From CAYORM01 sp964406375 (lineage in GTDB: Bacteria > Pseudomonadota > Alphaproteobacteria > DSM-16000 > Inquilinaceae), in assembly GCA_964406375.1 (NCBI GenBank), contig CAYORM010000044.1, forward strand, positions 1 through 22,519: 22,519 bases of DNA, written 5' to 3'. The translations under genes were made by a program, and so were the position numbers. Of this stretch, positions 7,480-14,897 are shown one piece after another. The notes beneath the pieces are model-generated. The model ran no database searches, was not told the origin of the DNA, and was given only the letters and a program-made list of their open reading frames with translations. The first letter of the stretch is position 1. Each line of letters starts with the position of its first letter.

Positions 7480-7587
7480 CATCCCTCGGCTGATCTGTAT
7501 GGTGGCGCTCGCCATGCCGGACGGGCGACGGCCGGCGGCGATCAATTGGCGAGGTACCGGAACTTGCGGCGAACGGGACAGGGCGTC

Positions 7588-7800
7588 ATGGCGGGCGACG
7601 AGAAGTCGAGAACGGCGAAACCGGATCGCCCGGGCGCGCATCACGAAACGATCGCCGAACAGATGCGGCGGATGTTCGAGAATTTCGCGCAGGAGCCCAT
7701 TCCCGACGACATCCAGAAGCTCGCCGCACGGCTCGAGGAGAAGCTGCGCCAATCCGAACCCAATGGCGAGCCGCCGCACGGGAAGGACGGGACGGAATAA
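7588..7800 (+). CDS. nepR: NepR-type anti-sigma factor of the general stress response
   Basis: A 70-residue protein with the NepR core: helix 1 'ETIAEQMRRMFENFAQEPIP' followed by 'DDIQKLAARLEEKL' as helix 2, flanked by charged, probably disordered tails. NepR holds EcfG inactive until phosphorylated PhyR captures it. The start at 7588 is preceded by GGGACAGGG; a TTG at 7546 is in frame but would place 14 basic residues without a good ribosome binding site. In most described genomes nepR is directly upstream of and co-transcribed with ecfG. Here the two genes converge, with 115 bp between stop codons. The exact EcfG promoter upstream suggests a negative feedback loop. Confidence 0.88.
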   Translation: MAGDEKSRTAKPDRPGAHHETIAEQMRRMFENFAQEPIPDDIQKLAARLEEKLRQSEPNGEPPHGKDGTE

Positions 7801-7898
7801 GCCCCATCCCGCCTCCACCCTCAGCAGTCTCGGCCTGCGTCCTCGATCCGGAGCGCGGCCGCTGTCATGACTTCGGAGAAGTAAAAGGGCTGATCCGG

Positions 7899-7913
7899 CG
7901 CCTGGCCCAGGCG
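7899..7913 (-). terminator. Possible weak terminator hairpin after ecfG
   Basis: CGCCTGGCCCAGGCG is a near-perfect palindrome starting 3 nt past the ecfG stop codon. On the minus strand a TTTT tract (7886-7883) follows about 12 nt later, too far for a classic intrinsic terminator. No comparable structure serves nepR from the other side. Confidence 0.3.
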
Positions 7914-7915
7914 TG

Positions 7916-8548
7916 TCAGCCGGTCACCGAGCGCATGAAGGCGTCGGAGACGAGGACGTCATCGGCACCGTTGGCTTCGAGCACCTCGAGCAGGCGCCCG
8001 CGCGCCCGCGATACGCGGCTCTTGATCGTCCCAACGGCACAGCCGCACACCTCCGCTGCCTCGTCGTAGTTGAGACCCGCCGCCGTCACCAGCAGCAGCA
8101 CGTCGCGGTGCTCCGGCGAGAGCTGGTCGAGCGCCCATTTCAGCTTGCCCATCGTGACCGACCATTCCTGATCGGGTCCGACGGTCGCGCGCCGGAAGCT
8201 GCCGGGATCGGGATCGGTCGTTTCGCGCCGCAGACGGCGGGTGCCGGTGTAATGGGTGTTGCGGAGGATGGTGAACAGCCAAGCCCGAAGATTGGTCCCG
8301 GGGCGAAACTGGTGAATGCTCGCCAGCGCCTTCGCCAGGGTCTCCTGAACGAGATCATCCGCATCTGCGGCATTGCGGCTCAGCGATCGGGCGAAGGCCC
8401 GCAGCGCCGGCACCGCCCCTAGCACCTCATGCTGCAGCCCCGCTGCCTGCTCGGGTGTGGGCCGGGGACGCGGGCGCTCGGCGGGCACGGCGGAGCCGGC
8501 CCCCGAGAGGCCTTCCGGGGCCGCAGGGGCCGTCGTCAGATCGGACAT
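7916..8548 (-). CDS. ecfG: EcfG-type ECF sigma factor (general stress response)
   Basis: A 210-residue ECF sigma factor. Sigma region 2 carries 'DADDLVQETLAKALASIHQF' then 'RPGTNLRAWLFTILRN', the signature of the EcfG group. Region 4 carries 'LNYDEAAEVCGCAVGTIKSR', the helix-turn-helix that reads the -35 box. The first 40 residues are alanine/proline-rich and not conserved. I chose MSDLTTAPAAPEG at 8548, because the longer frame from 8623 would start upstream of the promoter at 8567-8591. The Shine-Dalgarno is weak (GTGAGAC). EcfG directs RNA polymerase to GGAAC-N16/17-CGTT promoters and is kept off by NepR. The exact match just upstream implies that it transcribes its own gene. It is the only sigma factor in the window. 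Confidence 0.92.
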   Translation of the reverse strand: MSDLTTAPAAPEGLSGAGSAVPAERPRPRPTPEQAAGLQHEVLGAVPALRAFARSLSRNAADADDLVQETLAKALASIHQFRPGTNLRAWLFTILRNTHYTGTRRLRRETTDPDPGSFRRATVGPDQEWSVTMGKLKWALDQLSPEHRDVLLLVTAAGLNYDEAAEVCGCAVGTIKSRVSRARGRLLEVLEANGADDVLVSDAFMRSVTG

Positions 8549-8566
8549 GTGTCTCACGGCAGACAG

Positions 8567-8591
8567 AACGTGCGGGAACCGCCGTGGTTCC
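8567..8591 (-). promoter_or_regulatory. EcfG-type promoter of ecfG (exact match), inside an inverted repeat
   Basis: On the minus strand: GGAAC (8591-8587), 16-nt spacer, CGTT (8570-8567), exactly the GSR consensus and about 18 bp before the ATG. The -35 box is part of a 7-bp inverted repeat, GGGAACC (8574-8580) and GGTTCCC (8586-8592) with a 5-nt centre, so a second GGAAC faces the other way without a matching -10. Confidence 0.82.
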
Positions 8592-8648
8592 CGGCCGCGA
8601 CCTCGAGACCCGGGTCGCCGCATGCCACGCCTGTGGCAGCCGGCGATG

Positions 8649-10415
8649 TCACAGACAGGGATTGGGAAAGACGAGTTCGATCACCCGCGCGCCCCCCGCC
8701 TCTTCGAGGAGCCTGATACGGCCGCGGAGCTGGGCGGCAAAGCCCTCGATCAGCATGTCGAGCCCGTCCCCGTCGACGGCGCGGGGCTGCCTCTCCGCCG
8801 TGCGGGCGGCGACACGGAGGATGAGCTTCTTGTCGTCATCCTCCTCGATGGCGATCTCGATCGTCGCGTGGCGCAGACCGTCGATCCAGCGTGCGGCGTG
8901 GGCCAGCGCCTCGTTGAGGAACAGCGCCAGCGGCACGGCGAGATCGGTCGGCAGGGCGCATTCGACGACCGAGCCGGCGACGCGGATGGCCCGTCCGCGA
9001 CCGCTCGAATGCTGCGCCGCGATCTCGGAGACGAGGTCTCGCAGCTCCACCTCGCTGCCATGCTCGGCTTCGCGGAACAGACGATGCGCAAGTGCGAGAG
9101 CGTCGACACGGCCGCGCACGGTCGTGAAATGCCGCCGCGCCTCGGCATCCGAGATCTGCGAGGCTTCCAGGCTGAGCAGGCTGGTGACGATCTGCAGGCT
9201 GTTCTTGATGCGATGATGAATCTCGCGGACCAGCGCCGTTTTCTGCGCAAGGCCTTCGCGCAGTCGACGGTCGCGCTCCTGCACCGCCGCCGCCATCGAT
9301 TCCACCGAGCGGCCGAAATCCCGGAACTCGGCCGGCGCCGCCTCGATCCGGCCGAGCCGGAGCGCGTAGTGCCCGGCGGCATAGGCGGCCGAGACGCGCC
9401 GCAGATAGACGAGCCAGCGCAGCACCAGCCGGTCGGTGGCGATCCAGATCACCAACATCGCCAGCCCGACGGTGATCACCGGCAGGATGAAGCTGGTCGT
9501 GACGTTGAGATAGGTCCAGGAGAAGAGGCGGTCCGAGGGGGCGGCGATGGCGACGAACGCGTCGCCCGTGAGCAGCGGTGCGACGACATAGGTCCATTGC
9601 CGGCCATCTTCGTCGGGCAGGGCCGCGAGCCCGCCGGTCGTGCCGCTGCGCATCTCGGAGGCGCGATTCTCGAGGCCAGCGGCGATCCGATCGAGCACCG
9701 TCGCAGGCAGGCTGCCCGCGATCAGCGTCCCGCTGCGGCTGAGGAGCGCCGTCCGGGTCATCGCTTCGAGATCTTCGCCGCCGAGGGTGGTATCGAACCA
9801 GGCAACGTCGATCGAGATGGCGAGCGCCCCGTCGAAGGTGCCATCCGTGCGGAAGAGCGGCAGCGAGGCGACGAGGACGTCGCGCCCCGACAGCTGGCCG
9901 TGCCGGATGCCGCTGATCGAGAAGGCCCGCTCCTCCACGGTCTCATGCCACCAGGGCGTATCGGCGAAGCTGACCTCGCCATCGACACCGAGGGCGGTGC
10001 AGACGAGGCGCCCCTCCGGGTCGATCCGGACGAGATTCGTGGCATAGGGCAGGCCCGACACCACGCCGGTCATGAGGGCCCGGCAGCCTTCGGCCCCGCG
10101 CCGGATGGTGTCGATACCGGACAGCGCCCGCAGGATCTGCTCGGCGGCGGCGAACATGTTCTCCTGCGTCGCCGTTGCATTAAGTGCACGCGCCACCAGC
10201 CGGTCGCGCGCCGCTTCACGATCGCGGTCGAGCGCCATCACACCCTGAACGATATTGGCGATCGCCACCGGGATCAGGGCGATCAGGATCCAGAGCGCGA
10301 AGCGGTAGCGCAGATCGCCGCGGCGACTCGCCCCGCTGCGTCGCCCGGCCCCAGCCTTGCGGATGGTGGCGGCGCCCGATGACCGCCCCGCACGCGCGGG
10401 GCGCTGCTCACTCAT
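8649..10415 (-). CDS. Membrane sensor histidine kinase, HisKA_2/HWE class, GSR-linked
   Basis: A 588-residue inner-membrane kinase. The N-terminus is basic, with TM1 about 38-62. An extracytoplasmic sensor of about 240 residues follows, probably Cache-like ('TPWWHETVEERAFSISGIRH', 'LVASLPLF', 'GALAISIDVAWFDTTL'). TM2 is about 304-325, then a HAMP-like linker. The phosphoacceptor box is 'EIHHRIKNSLQIVTSLLSLE' (H400/H401). This class commonly feeds PhyR, and phyR is divergent 251 bp away. The ATPase domain is odd: the N box reads 'LFLNEALAHAARW', missing the second asparagine. No D-x-G-x-G box is visible where 'LRVAARTAERQPR' stands, although 'DGDGLDMLIEGF' may be a relic G2 box. It may be an impaired kinase, a phosphatase or a partner-dependent kinase. 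Confidence 0.85.
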   Translation of the reverse strand: MSEQRPARAGRSSGAATIRKAGAGRRSGASRRGDLRYRFALWILIALIPVAIANIVQGVMALDRDREAARDRLVARALNATATQENMFAAAEQILRALSGIDTIRRGAEGCRALMTGVVSGLPYATNLVRIDPEGRLVCTALGVDGEVSFADTPWWHETVEERAFSISGIRHGQLSGRDVLVASLPLFRTDGTFDGALAISIDVAWFDTTLGGEDLEAMTRTALLSRSGTLIAGSLPATVLDRIAAGLENRASEMRSGTTGGLAALPDEDGRQWTYVVAPLLTGDAFVAIAAPSDRLFSWTYLNVTTSFILPVITVGLAMLVIWIATDRLVLRWLVYLRRVSAAYAAGHYALRLGRIEAAPAEFRDFGRSVESMAAAVQERDRRLREGLAQKTALVREIHHRIKNSLQIVTSLLSLEASQISDAEARRHFTTVRGRVDALALAHRLFREAEHGSEVELRDLVSEIAAQHSSGRGRAIRVAGSVVECALPTDLAVPLALFLNEALAHAARWIDGLRHATIEIAIEEDDDKKLILRVAARTAERQPRAVDGDGLDMLIEGFAAQLRGRIRLLEEAGGARVIELVFPNPCL

Positions 10416-10542
10416 GGCACGTCCGATGACAAGGCGTCGCGGCGCGCGCGGCGGTGCCCGGGAGGGTTGCGCAGGACCCGGGGCCTCGCGTCGTCACCAT
10501 CGGCGGCACGCCCATTTGTGCGAAGGATCGCCATGCGCCATA

Positions 10543-10568
10543 AAGGTCTTCCACGGATCGAATGTTCC
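10543..10568 (-). promoter_or_regulatory. EcfG-like promoter candidate for the sensor kinase (one mismatch)
   Basis: On the minus strand: GGAAC (10568-10564), 17-nt spacer, CCTT (10546-10543). One base of the -10 differs from CGTT. It lies about 128 bp upstream of the kinase start. The -35 is half of a back-to-back pair (GTTCC-GGC-GGAAC, 10564-10576). The forward half has no matching -10, so the evidence is modest. Confidence 0.35.
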
Positions 10569-10609
10569 GGCGGAACGGCTGCCGGTTCTGCGGAGCGCTG
10601 ATATGCTGG

Positions 10610-10635
10610 GGAACCTCCCCGGCATAACTGTCGTT
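10610..10635 (+). promoter_or_regulatory. EcfG-type promoter of phyR (exact match)
   Basis: GGAAC at 10610-10614, a 17-nt spacer, CGTT at 10632-10635, exactly the GSR consensus, 31 bp upstream of the phyR start. It implies positive autoregulation of the PhyR anti-anti-sigma factor, as is known in other alphaproteobacteria. Confidence 0.83.
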
Positions 10636-10666
10636 TAGTCTCTCGTGGAGAGAAAGGGAGCATTCC

Positions 10667-11449
10667 ATGCCGCTTGAGCGCTTGTCGCGGATCGTCCCCG
10701 GATTGCGGCGCTACGCCCGCGCATTGACGGGCTCGCAGCCGGATGGCGACGCGCTGGTGCACGCGACACTGGGCGCCATCCTCGAGGATTCGCTGAGTAT
10801 CGACGCCGGCCTGCCGCTGCGCGTCGGCCTCTATCGCGCCTTCCACGAAGTGTGGAGCAATGCTGCCGATACCGGCGCCATCACCGCAGATATCCGCCGT
10901 CGCGTCGACCAGCGGCTGCAATCCCTCGACGCCCCATCGCGCGTGGCGCTGCTGCTGACCTCGATGGAGGGCTTCACCGTCCAGGAGGTTGCGGCGATCG
11001 TCGGCGAGACCGAGGAGGAGGTTGAGGCGCAGATCGCCGCCGTGCATCGCGACATCGACCGCCAGCTCGCGACCCGGGTCCTCATCATCGAGGATGAGTG
11101 GATCATCGCCCTCGACCTGTCGAACCTGGTCCGCAGCCTGGGACACGAGGTCGTCGGTGTGGCCCCGACCCGCGACCGTGCGATCGAACTCGCCGCGACC
11201 ACCCGGCCGGGGCTGGTGCTGGCCGACATTCAGCTCGCCGACGGCAGCAGCGGGATCGATGCCGTCAATTCCATTCTCAACGGCTTTGATGTGCCCGTCA
11301 TCTTCATCACTGCCTTCCCCGAGCGGCTGCTGACCGGCGAGCGCCCCGAGCCGACCTATCTCGTGACCAAGCCCTTCTCAAGCGAGGCCGTCCAGGCGCT
11401 GATCGGGCAGGCTCTGTTCTTCCACGAGCCGCGCGAGAAAGCTGCCTGA
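10667..11449 (+). CDS. phyR: PhyR-type response regulator (sigma-mimic plus receiver), anti-anti-sigma factor
   Basis: A 260-residue protein with an ECF-sigma-like N-terminal domain (about 1-132) and a C-terminal receiver (about 137-255), the reversed order that defines PhyR. The sigma-like part ends in a region-4-like segment 'MEGFTVQEVAAIVGETEEEV'. Receiver residues are intact: E142/D143 acidic pair, phosphoacceptor D187 in 'LVLADIQLAD', T215 in 'VIFITAFPERLLTG' and K235 in 'LVTKPF'. Phosphorylation at D187 would open the protein so the sigma mimic binds NepR and frees EcfG. AAAGGGAG at 10653-10660 is a good ribosome binding site 6 nt before the ATG. It is divergent from the sensor kinase and followed by an intrinsic terminator. 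Confidence 0.95.
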   Translation: MPLERLSRIVPGLRRYARALTGSQPDGDALVHATLGAILEDSLSIDAGLPLRVGLYRAFHEVWSNAADTGAITADIRRRVDQRLQSLDAPSRVALLLTSMEGFTVQEVAAIVGETEEEVEAQIAAVHRDIDRQLATRVLIIEDEWIIALDLSNLVRSLGHEVVGVAPTRDRAIELAATTRPGLVLADIQLADGSSGIDAVNSILNGFDVPVIFITAFPERLLTGERPEPTYLVTKPFSSEAVQALIGQALFFHEPREKAA

Positions 11450-11466
11450 CGCGGCCCGGGGAGAGG

Positions 11467-11488
11467 AAGGCCTCCAGCGCCTTTTTTT
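11467..11488 (+). terminator. Intrinsic terminator of phyR
   Basis: AAGGC (11467-11471), 7-nt loop, GCCTT (11479-11483), running into seven consecutive T residues (11482-11488), 18 bp after the phyR stop codon. This is the clearest rho-independent terminator in the window. Confidence 0.8.
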
Positions 11489-11605
11489 CATCGGCGCACG
11501 GAACCCGTGACCCGGTCAGGCATTGAGGTTGCGAGCGGGCGCAAACGCCTCGGACGTCTCCCTCCCCTCTCCCCCGCGCTCCGCGGTGGCGTCCGCTCAC
11601 CCCCC

Positions 11606-14455
11606 TCATTCTCGCGTGGTCCCTGATTCCGCCCGGACGGCACCGCCCTTGGGCGGTTTCCTGCTGCCCTCGTCAGCCGTGACGAAACCGAGCGAGCGAA
11701 GCGCCTCGCCCAGGGTCTCCACGCTGTAGGGCTTGCCGAGGATGCGCACATCGCCATCCTCGGAGAGGACCGCATCGAGCTCGCGCGCGGCGTATCCCGT
11801 GGCGAGAATCACCGGAAGCGCCGGGCGCAGGCGGCGCGCCAAAACGTCGCCCGAGATGTCCGGCAATCCGACATCGACCACCGCCAGGACGAAACGGCTG
11901 GGCGATCGCTCATAGGCGGCGAAGGCCTCACGACCGCCGCTGCAGGTCACCGGCGTAAAGCCGAGATCGCTCAGCATCTCTCCGGCGGCGAGGGCGACCA
12001 GAGGCTCGTCTTCGACGAGCAGCACCGTCCGTGCCGCACCGTCGTCGAGCGCCGCACGCACCTTCTGTGCGAGCTCGGCCCGGGTGAACGGCTTCGGCAG
12101 CAGCGGGGCACCTGCGTCGAGACGGCCATGATGCACGATCGCATTGCGGGCATAGCCGGTCGTGAAGAGCACCTTGAGCGATGGCAGCAGCGCCTGGGCG
12201 CGCTGCGCGAGGTCGTGCCCGGTGGACTGGCCGGACAGGGACAGGTCGGTGAACAGCAGATGCGGCCGCTCGCCTGCGGCGAGCAGCGCGAGCGCCTCAT
12301 CCACGCCCGGCGCGTCGACGACGCGGTAGCCGAGCTCCCGCAGCAGTGCCACCGCGTGCCGCAGCACTGCCGGATCATCATCGACCACCAGAATCGTCTC
12401 CTGCGGATCGGGCGGGGCCGGCGCGGCGCGCGCCGGCAGTTCGACCTCCGCCGCCGCCCGCTTCAGCCGCGGCAGGTAGATCTTCACCGTCGTACCCTCG
12501 CCTGGCTCCGAATAGATCTTCACATGGCCGCCGCTCTGCTTGACGAAGCCGTAGACCTGAGAGAGGCCGAGCCCGGTGCCCAGACCGATCGGCTTGGTGG
12601 TGAAGAAGGGTTCGAAGGCCCGCTCCACGACGTCGGGGGTCATGCCGGTCCCGGTGTCGCTGACGCAGATCACGACATATTGGCCGGGTTCCACCTCTTC
12701 ATGGTGCAGGGCGTAGCTGTCGTCGAGATGGGTGTTGGCGGTCTCGAGCGTGAGCTTGCCGCCCGCCGGCATCGCGTCGCGGGCATTGACCGCGAGATTG
12801 AGCAGGACGCTTTCCAGCTGATTGGCGTCGACCTCCGTCAGCCACAGCCCACCGGCGAGGACCGTTTCGATGCTGATGGTCTCACCCAGCACGCGTCGCA
12901 GCAGCTCCGAGGTCCCCTGCACCAGCCGGTTGACGTCCACCGGCACCGGGTCGAGCGGCTGGCGGCGGGAGAAGGCGAGCAGTTGCCGTGTCAGCAGCGC
13001 GGCGCGCTGGGCCGCGTCATGGGCCTGATGCATCAGCTCGGCGAGCGCGGGATCTCCCCTCTCGCCCTCGCGGCGGCGCACCGTCTCGATATTGCCGAGG
13101 ATGACCGTCAGGAGATTATTGAAGTCGTGGGCGACACCGCCGGTAAGGCGGCCAAGCGCCTCCATCTTCTGTGCCTGCCGGAGCTGCTCCTCGGCCTTGG
13201 CACGTTCATCCATCTCGGCGCGCAGCCGGTCATGTGCCGCTTCGAGCGCGGCGGTGCGCTCCGCGACCAGCGTTTCCAGCTCGACGCGGCTGCGGGCCAG
13301 CGCCTCGCGCGCCGCAACGATGTCGGAGATGTCGGTGCAGGTCCCGATATAGCGGCGGGCGCCGCCATCAGCCGCGGCGAAGGGCATCGCGCGACAGAGA
13401 TACCAGCGTGGCCGGCCGTCGACGCCGCTCAGCCGGCACTCGATCTCGAACGGCGCCCCGGCGCGGCGACTCTCCTCCCACAGACTGTGCGCGCGCTCGC
13501 GATCCCGGGCAACAACGAGATCGGTCCAGGCGGCAGGCCCGGCGTCCATCGCATCCGAACCGGCGAACTCCATCCAGCGCCGGTTGAAATAGTCGGGGGC
13601 GCCATCCGCCGCACCGGCCCAGACGAGCTGCGGCAACGTCTCGGCGATGTCACGCCAGCGCGACTCGCTCGCCGCAAGCCGTGCCTCGGCCCGCTTCCTC
13701 TCGGTGATCTCCGTCGCCGTCATTCCGACGAAATGGACCGTGCCGCGCGCCCCGCGCACCGGGAAGAAGTTCGTCAGCAACACGCGCTCGACCCCGGGCT
13801 GGGCCGGGGTCGAGCCGGTCAGCTCGTGATCGGCGATTGTCTCGCCCGTGGCAAAGACATGGGCGATCATCGGGACGATCTGACGTGACAGGCCGGGCAG
13901 CGTGTCCGACACCCGTGCGCCGAGATGCGCCTCGATGTCGAAGCCGTTGATCCGCGCCAGCGGCTCATTGAGACGGACATAGCGGTGGTCGCGGTCGAAG
14001 AAGCCGAAACCGATCGGGGCGTGGCGGACCAACGCCTCGAGGGTCGCCACCGCCTCGCGGCGTGACAGTTCGGCGGCCCGCAACGCGCCAGTGGCATCTT
14101 CACGCGCCGTCCGCAGCGCGTCGGCCCGCGCCGCGATCCCGGCGGCTACGAGGCTCGTCGCCGCGAACAGCACGGCGCCGGCCCAGGGCCGCTCGCCGAG
14201 GAAAGGCGCCGGCGTGGCATTGGGCAGGATGACGCCCAGCGCCAGGGCCACGAGACTCGCCGCGATTACCGGGCCGACACCGGCGAAGGCGGCAATCGCC
14301 ACCACCGCGAGCGCATAGCTGCCGAAGGCCGGCAGGCCGATCCCGACGGCGATCACCGAGAGGTGCAGCGCCGTCGCGATGACAAGGGCCAGCGCCGCCA
14401 GCGCGTAATGCCACGGCTCCGACCGGGCGAGGAGATGGCGCAGTGTGACCGGCAT
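11606..14455 (-). CDS. Hybrid PAS sensor histidine kinase with two C-terminal receiver domains
   Basis: A 949-residue membrane protein. A hydrophobic N-terminus (about 15-110, four or so helices, MASE/DUF4118-like) is followed by a helix and two PAS domains (about 135-260 and 265-385, each ending in a PAC-like 'VGMTATEITERKRAE' / 'YIGTCTDISDIVAAR' segment). A coiled coil (about 388-430) leads to HisKA with H443 in 'GGVAHDFNNLL'. The HATPase is intact: 'NLAVNARDAMP', 'VSDTGTGMT', 'GTGLGLSQV'. Two receivers follow, with phosphoacceptors D737 ('LLFTDLSLSG') and D861 ('AVVDVGLPDISGD'). A phosphorelay through its own receivers is expected; the output partner is unknown. It is tail-to-tail with phyR. 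The ATG at 14455 abuts its AGGGG site with no spacer, so the start is uncertain. Confidence 0.88.
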   Translation of the reverse strand: MPVTLRHLLARSEPWHYALAALALVIATALHLSVIAVGIGLPAFGSYALAVVAIAAFAGVGPVIAASLVALALGVILPNATPAPFLGERPWAGAVLFAATSLVAAGIAARADALRTAREDATGALRAAELSRREAVATLEALVRHAPIGFGFFDRDHRYVRLNEPLARINGFDIEAHLGARVSDTLPGLSRQIVPMIAHVFATGETIADHELTGSTPAQPGVERVLLTNFFPVRGARGTVHFVGMTATEITERKRAEARLAASESRWRDIAETLPQLVWAGAADGAPDYFNRRWMEFAGSDAMDAGPAAWTDLVVARDRERAHSLWEESRRAGAPFEIECRLSGVDGRPRWYLCRAMPFAAADGGARRYIGTCTDISDIVAAREALARSRVELETLVAERTAALEAAHDRLRAEMDERAKAEEQLRQAQKMEALGRLTGGVAHDFNNLLTVILGNIETVRRREGERGDPALAELMHQAHDAAQRAALLTRQLLAFSRRQPLDPVPVDVNRLVQGTSELLRRVLGETISIETVLAGGLWLTEVDANQLESVLLNLAVNARDAMPAGGKLTLETANTHLDDSYALHHEEVEPGQYVVICVSDTGTGMTPDVVERAFEPFFTTKPIGLGTGLGLSQVYGFVKQSGGHVKIYSEPGEGTTVKIYLPRLKRAAAEVELPARAAPAPPDPQETILVVDDDPAVLRHAVALLRELGYRVVDAPGVDEALALLAAGERPHLLFTDLSLSGQSTGHDLAQRAQALLPSLKVLFTTGYARNAIVHHGRLDAGAPLLPKPFTRAELAQKVRAALDDGAARTVLLVEDEPLVALAAGEMLSDLGFTPVTCSGGREAFAAYERSPSRFVLAVVDVGLPDISGDVLARRLRPALPVILATGYAARELDAVLSEDGDVRILGKPYSVETLGEALRSLGFVTADEGSRKPPKGGAVRAESGTTRE

Positions 14456-14590
14456 CCCCTCACTGTTTCACGTCGGCGGGCCGAAGGCGACACCCGTTCT
14501 GGCTCACCGCCGGTGACCGCCGCGCCCGCTGTTGCGGCTGCCGCGGGGCGATCGCTGCGCCGGCCGTCGCGCCCGCCGTTGCGCTTGCGG

Positions 14591-14615
14591 GCAACCGAAC
14601 GGCGCGGGCCGCGTT
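14591..14615 (+). promoter_or_regulatory. EcfG-like promoter candidate for the 53-aa membrane protein (one mismatch)
   Basis: GCAAC at 14591-14595, a 16-nt spacer, CGTT at 14612-14615. Only the second base of the -35 differs from the GSR consensus. It lies 36 bp upstream of the start codon at 14652, an ideal distance. Confidence 0.42.
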
Positions 14616-14651
14616 CTCCTTTCGACCGCCGCTGCGTAAGGAGACCACCGG

Positions 14652-14813
14652 ATGACTGATACCAATACGCCGGAGCCGGATGACCGTCCCGTCGAGGTCA
14701 ATCAGGTCCAGGCCCGTCAGGGGGTCGAGCTCGGCCGGATGCGATGGGTCCTGGCCTTCGGGCTGATCGGTGTCGTCGTCGCCTTCCTGATCGTGCTGGC
14801 CATCTGGGTGTGA
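14652..14813 (+). CDS. Small single-pass membrane protein, 53 aa
   Basis: The start is MTDTNTPEPDDRPVEVNQ, an acidic polar N-terminus of about 28 residues. Positively charged 'GRMRW' then precedes one strong membrane helix (about residues 33-53) that runs to the C-terminus. The topology is probably N-in with the helix as anchor. The ribosome binding site is excellent (AAGGAG at 14638-14643, 8 nt before ATG), and an EcfG-like promoter candidate precedes it. I do not recognise a named family; similar tiny anchored proteins are often stress-induced in alphaproteobacteria. It is divergent from the hybrid kinase. Confidence 0.65.
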   Translation: MTDTNTPEPDDRPVEVNQVQARQGVELGRMRWVLAFGLIGVVVAFLIVLAIWV

Positions 14814-14831
14814 CGGGGCAAGGCCGGACCG

Positions 14832-14857
14832 GGAACCGTGGCAGCCGGATCGGGGTT
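14832..14857 (+). promoter_or_regulatory. Weak EcfG-like promoter candidate (GGTT -10 variant)
   Basis: GGAAC at 14832-14836, a 17-nt spacer, GGTT at 14854-14857. It has the same one-base variant as at 7377-7401 and 16431-16456. It sits just after the 53-aa gene, upstream of a doubtful proline-rich ORF. Confidence 0.25.
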
Positions 14858-14897
14858 GCGGTCTCACGACCGATGTCGATGACACAGCCACAACGGT

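Noticed and set aside
7559..7587. A GGAAC at 7559-7563 just before nepR, as a second EcfG promoter
   Set aside because: No CGTT-like box lies 16-17 nt downstream, and it would overlap the nepR ribosome binding site.
8373..10382. A 669-codon open frame on the plus strand
   Set aside because: It is antisense to the sensor kinase and ecfG. Its composition (Arg, Asp, Gly, Ala) is that of a shadow frame, and the kinase on the other strand has clear domains.
10572..10600. A GGAAC at 10572-10576 as an extra phyR promoter
   Set aside because: The bases 16-17 nt downstream do not resemble CGTT. The exact site at 10610-10635 explains phyR.
12128..13888. A 586-codon open frame on the plus strand
   Set aside because: It is antisense to the hybrid kinase, where HisKA, HATPase and receiver motifs are unambiguous on the minus strand.
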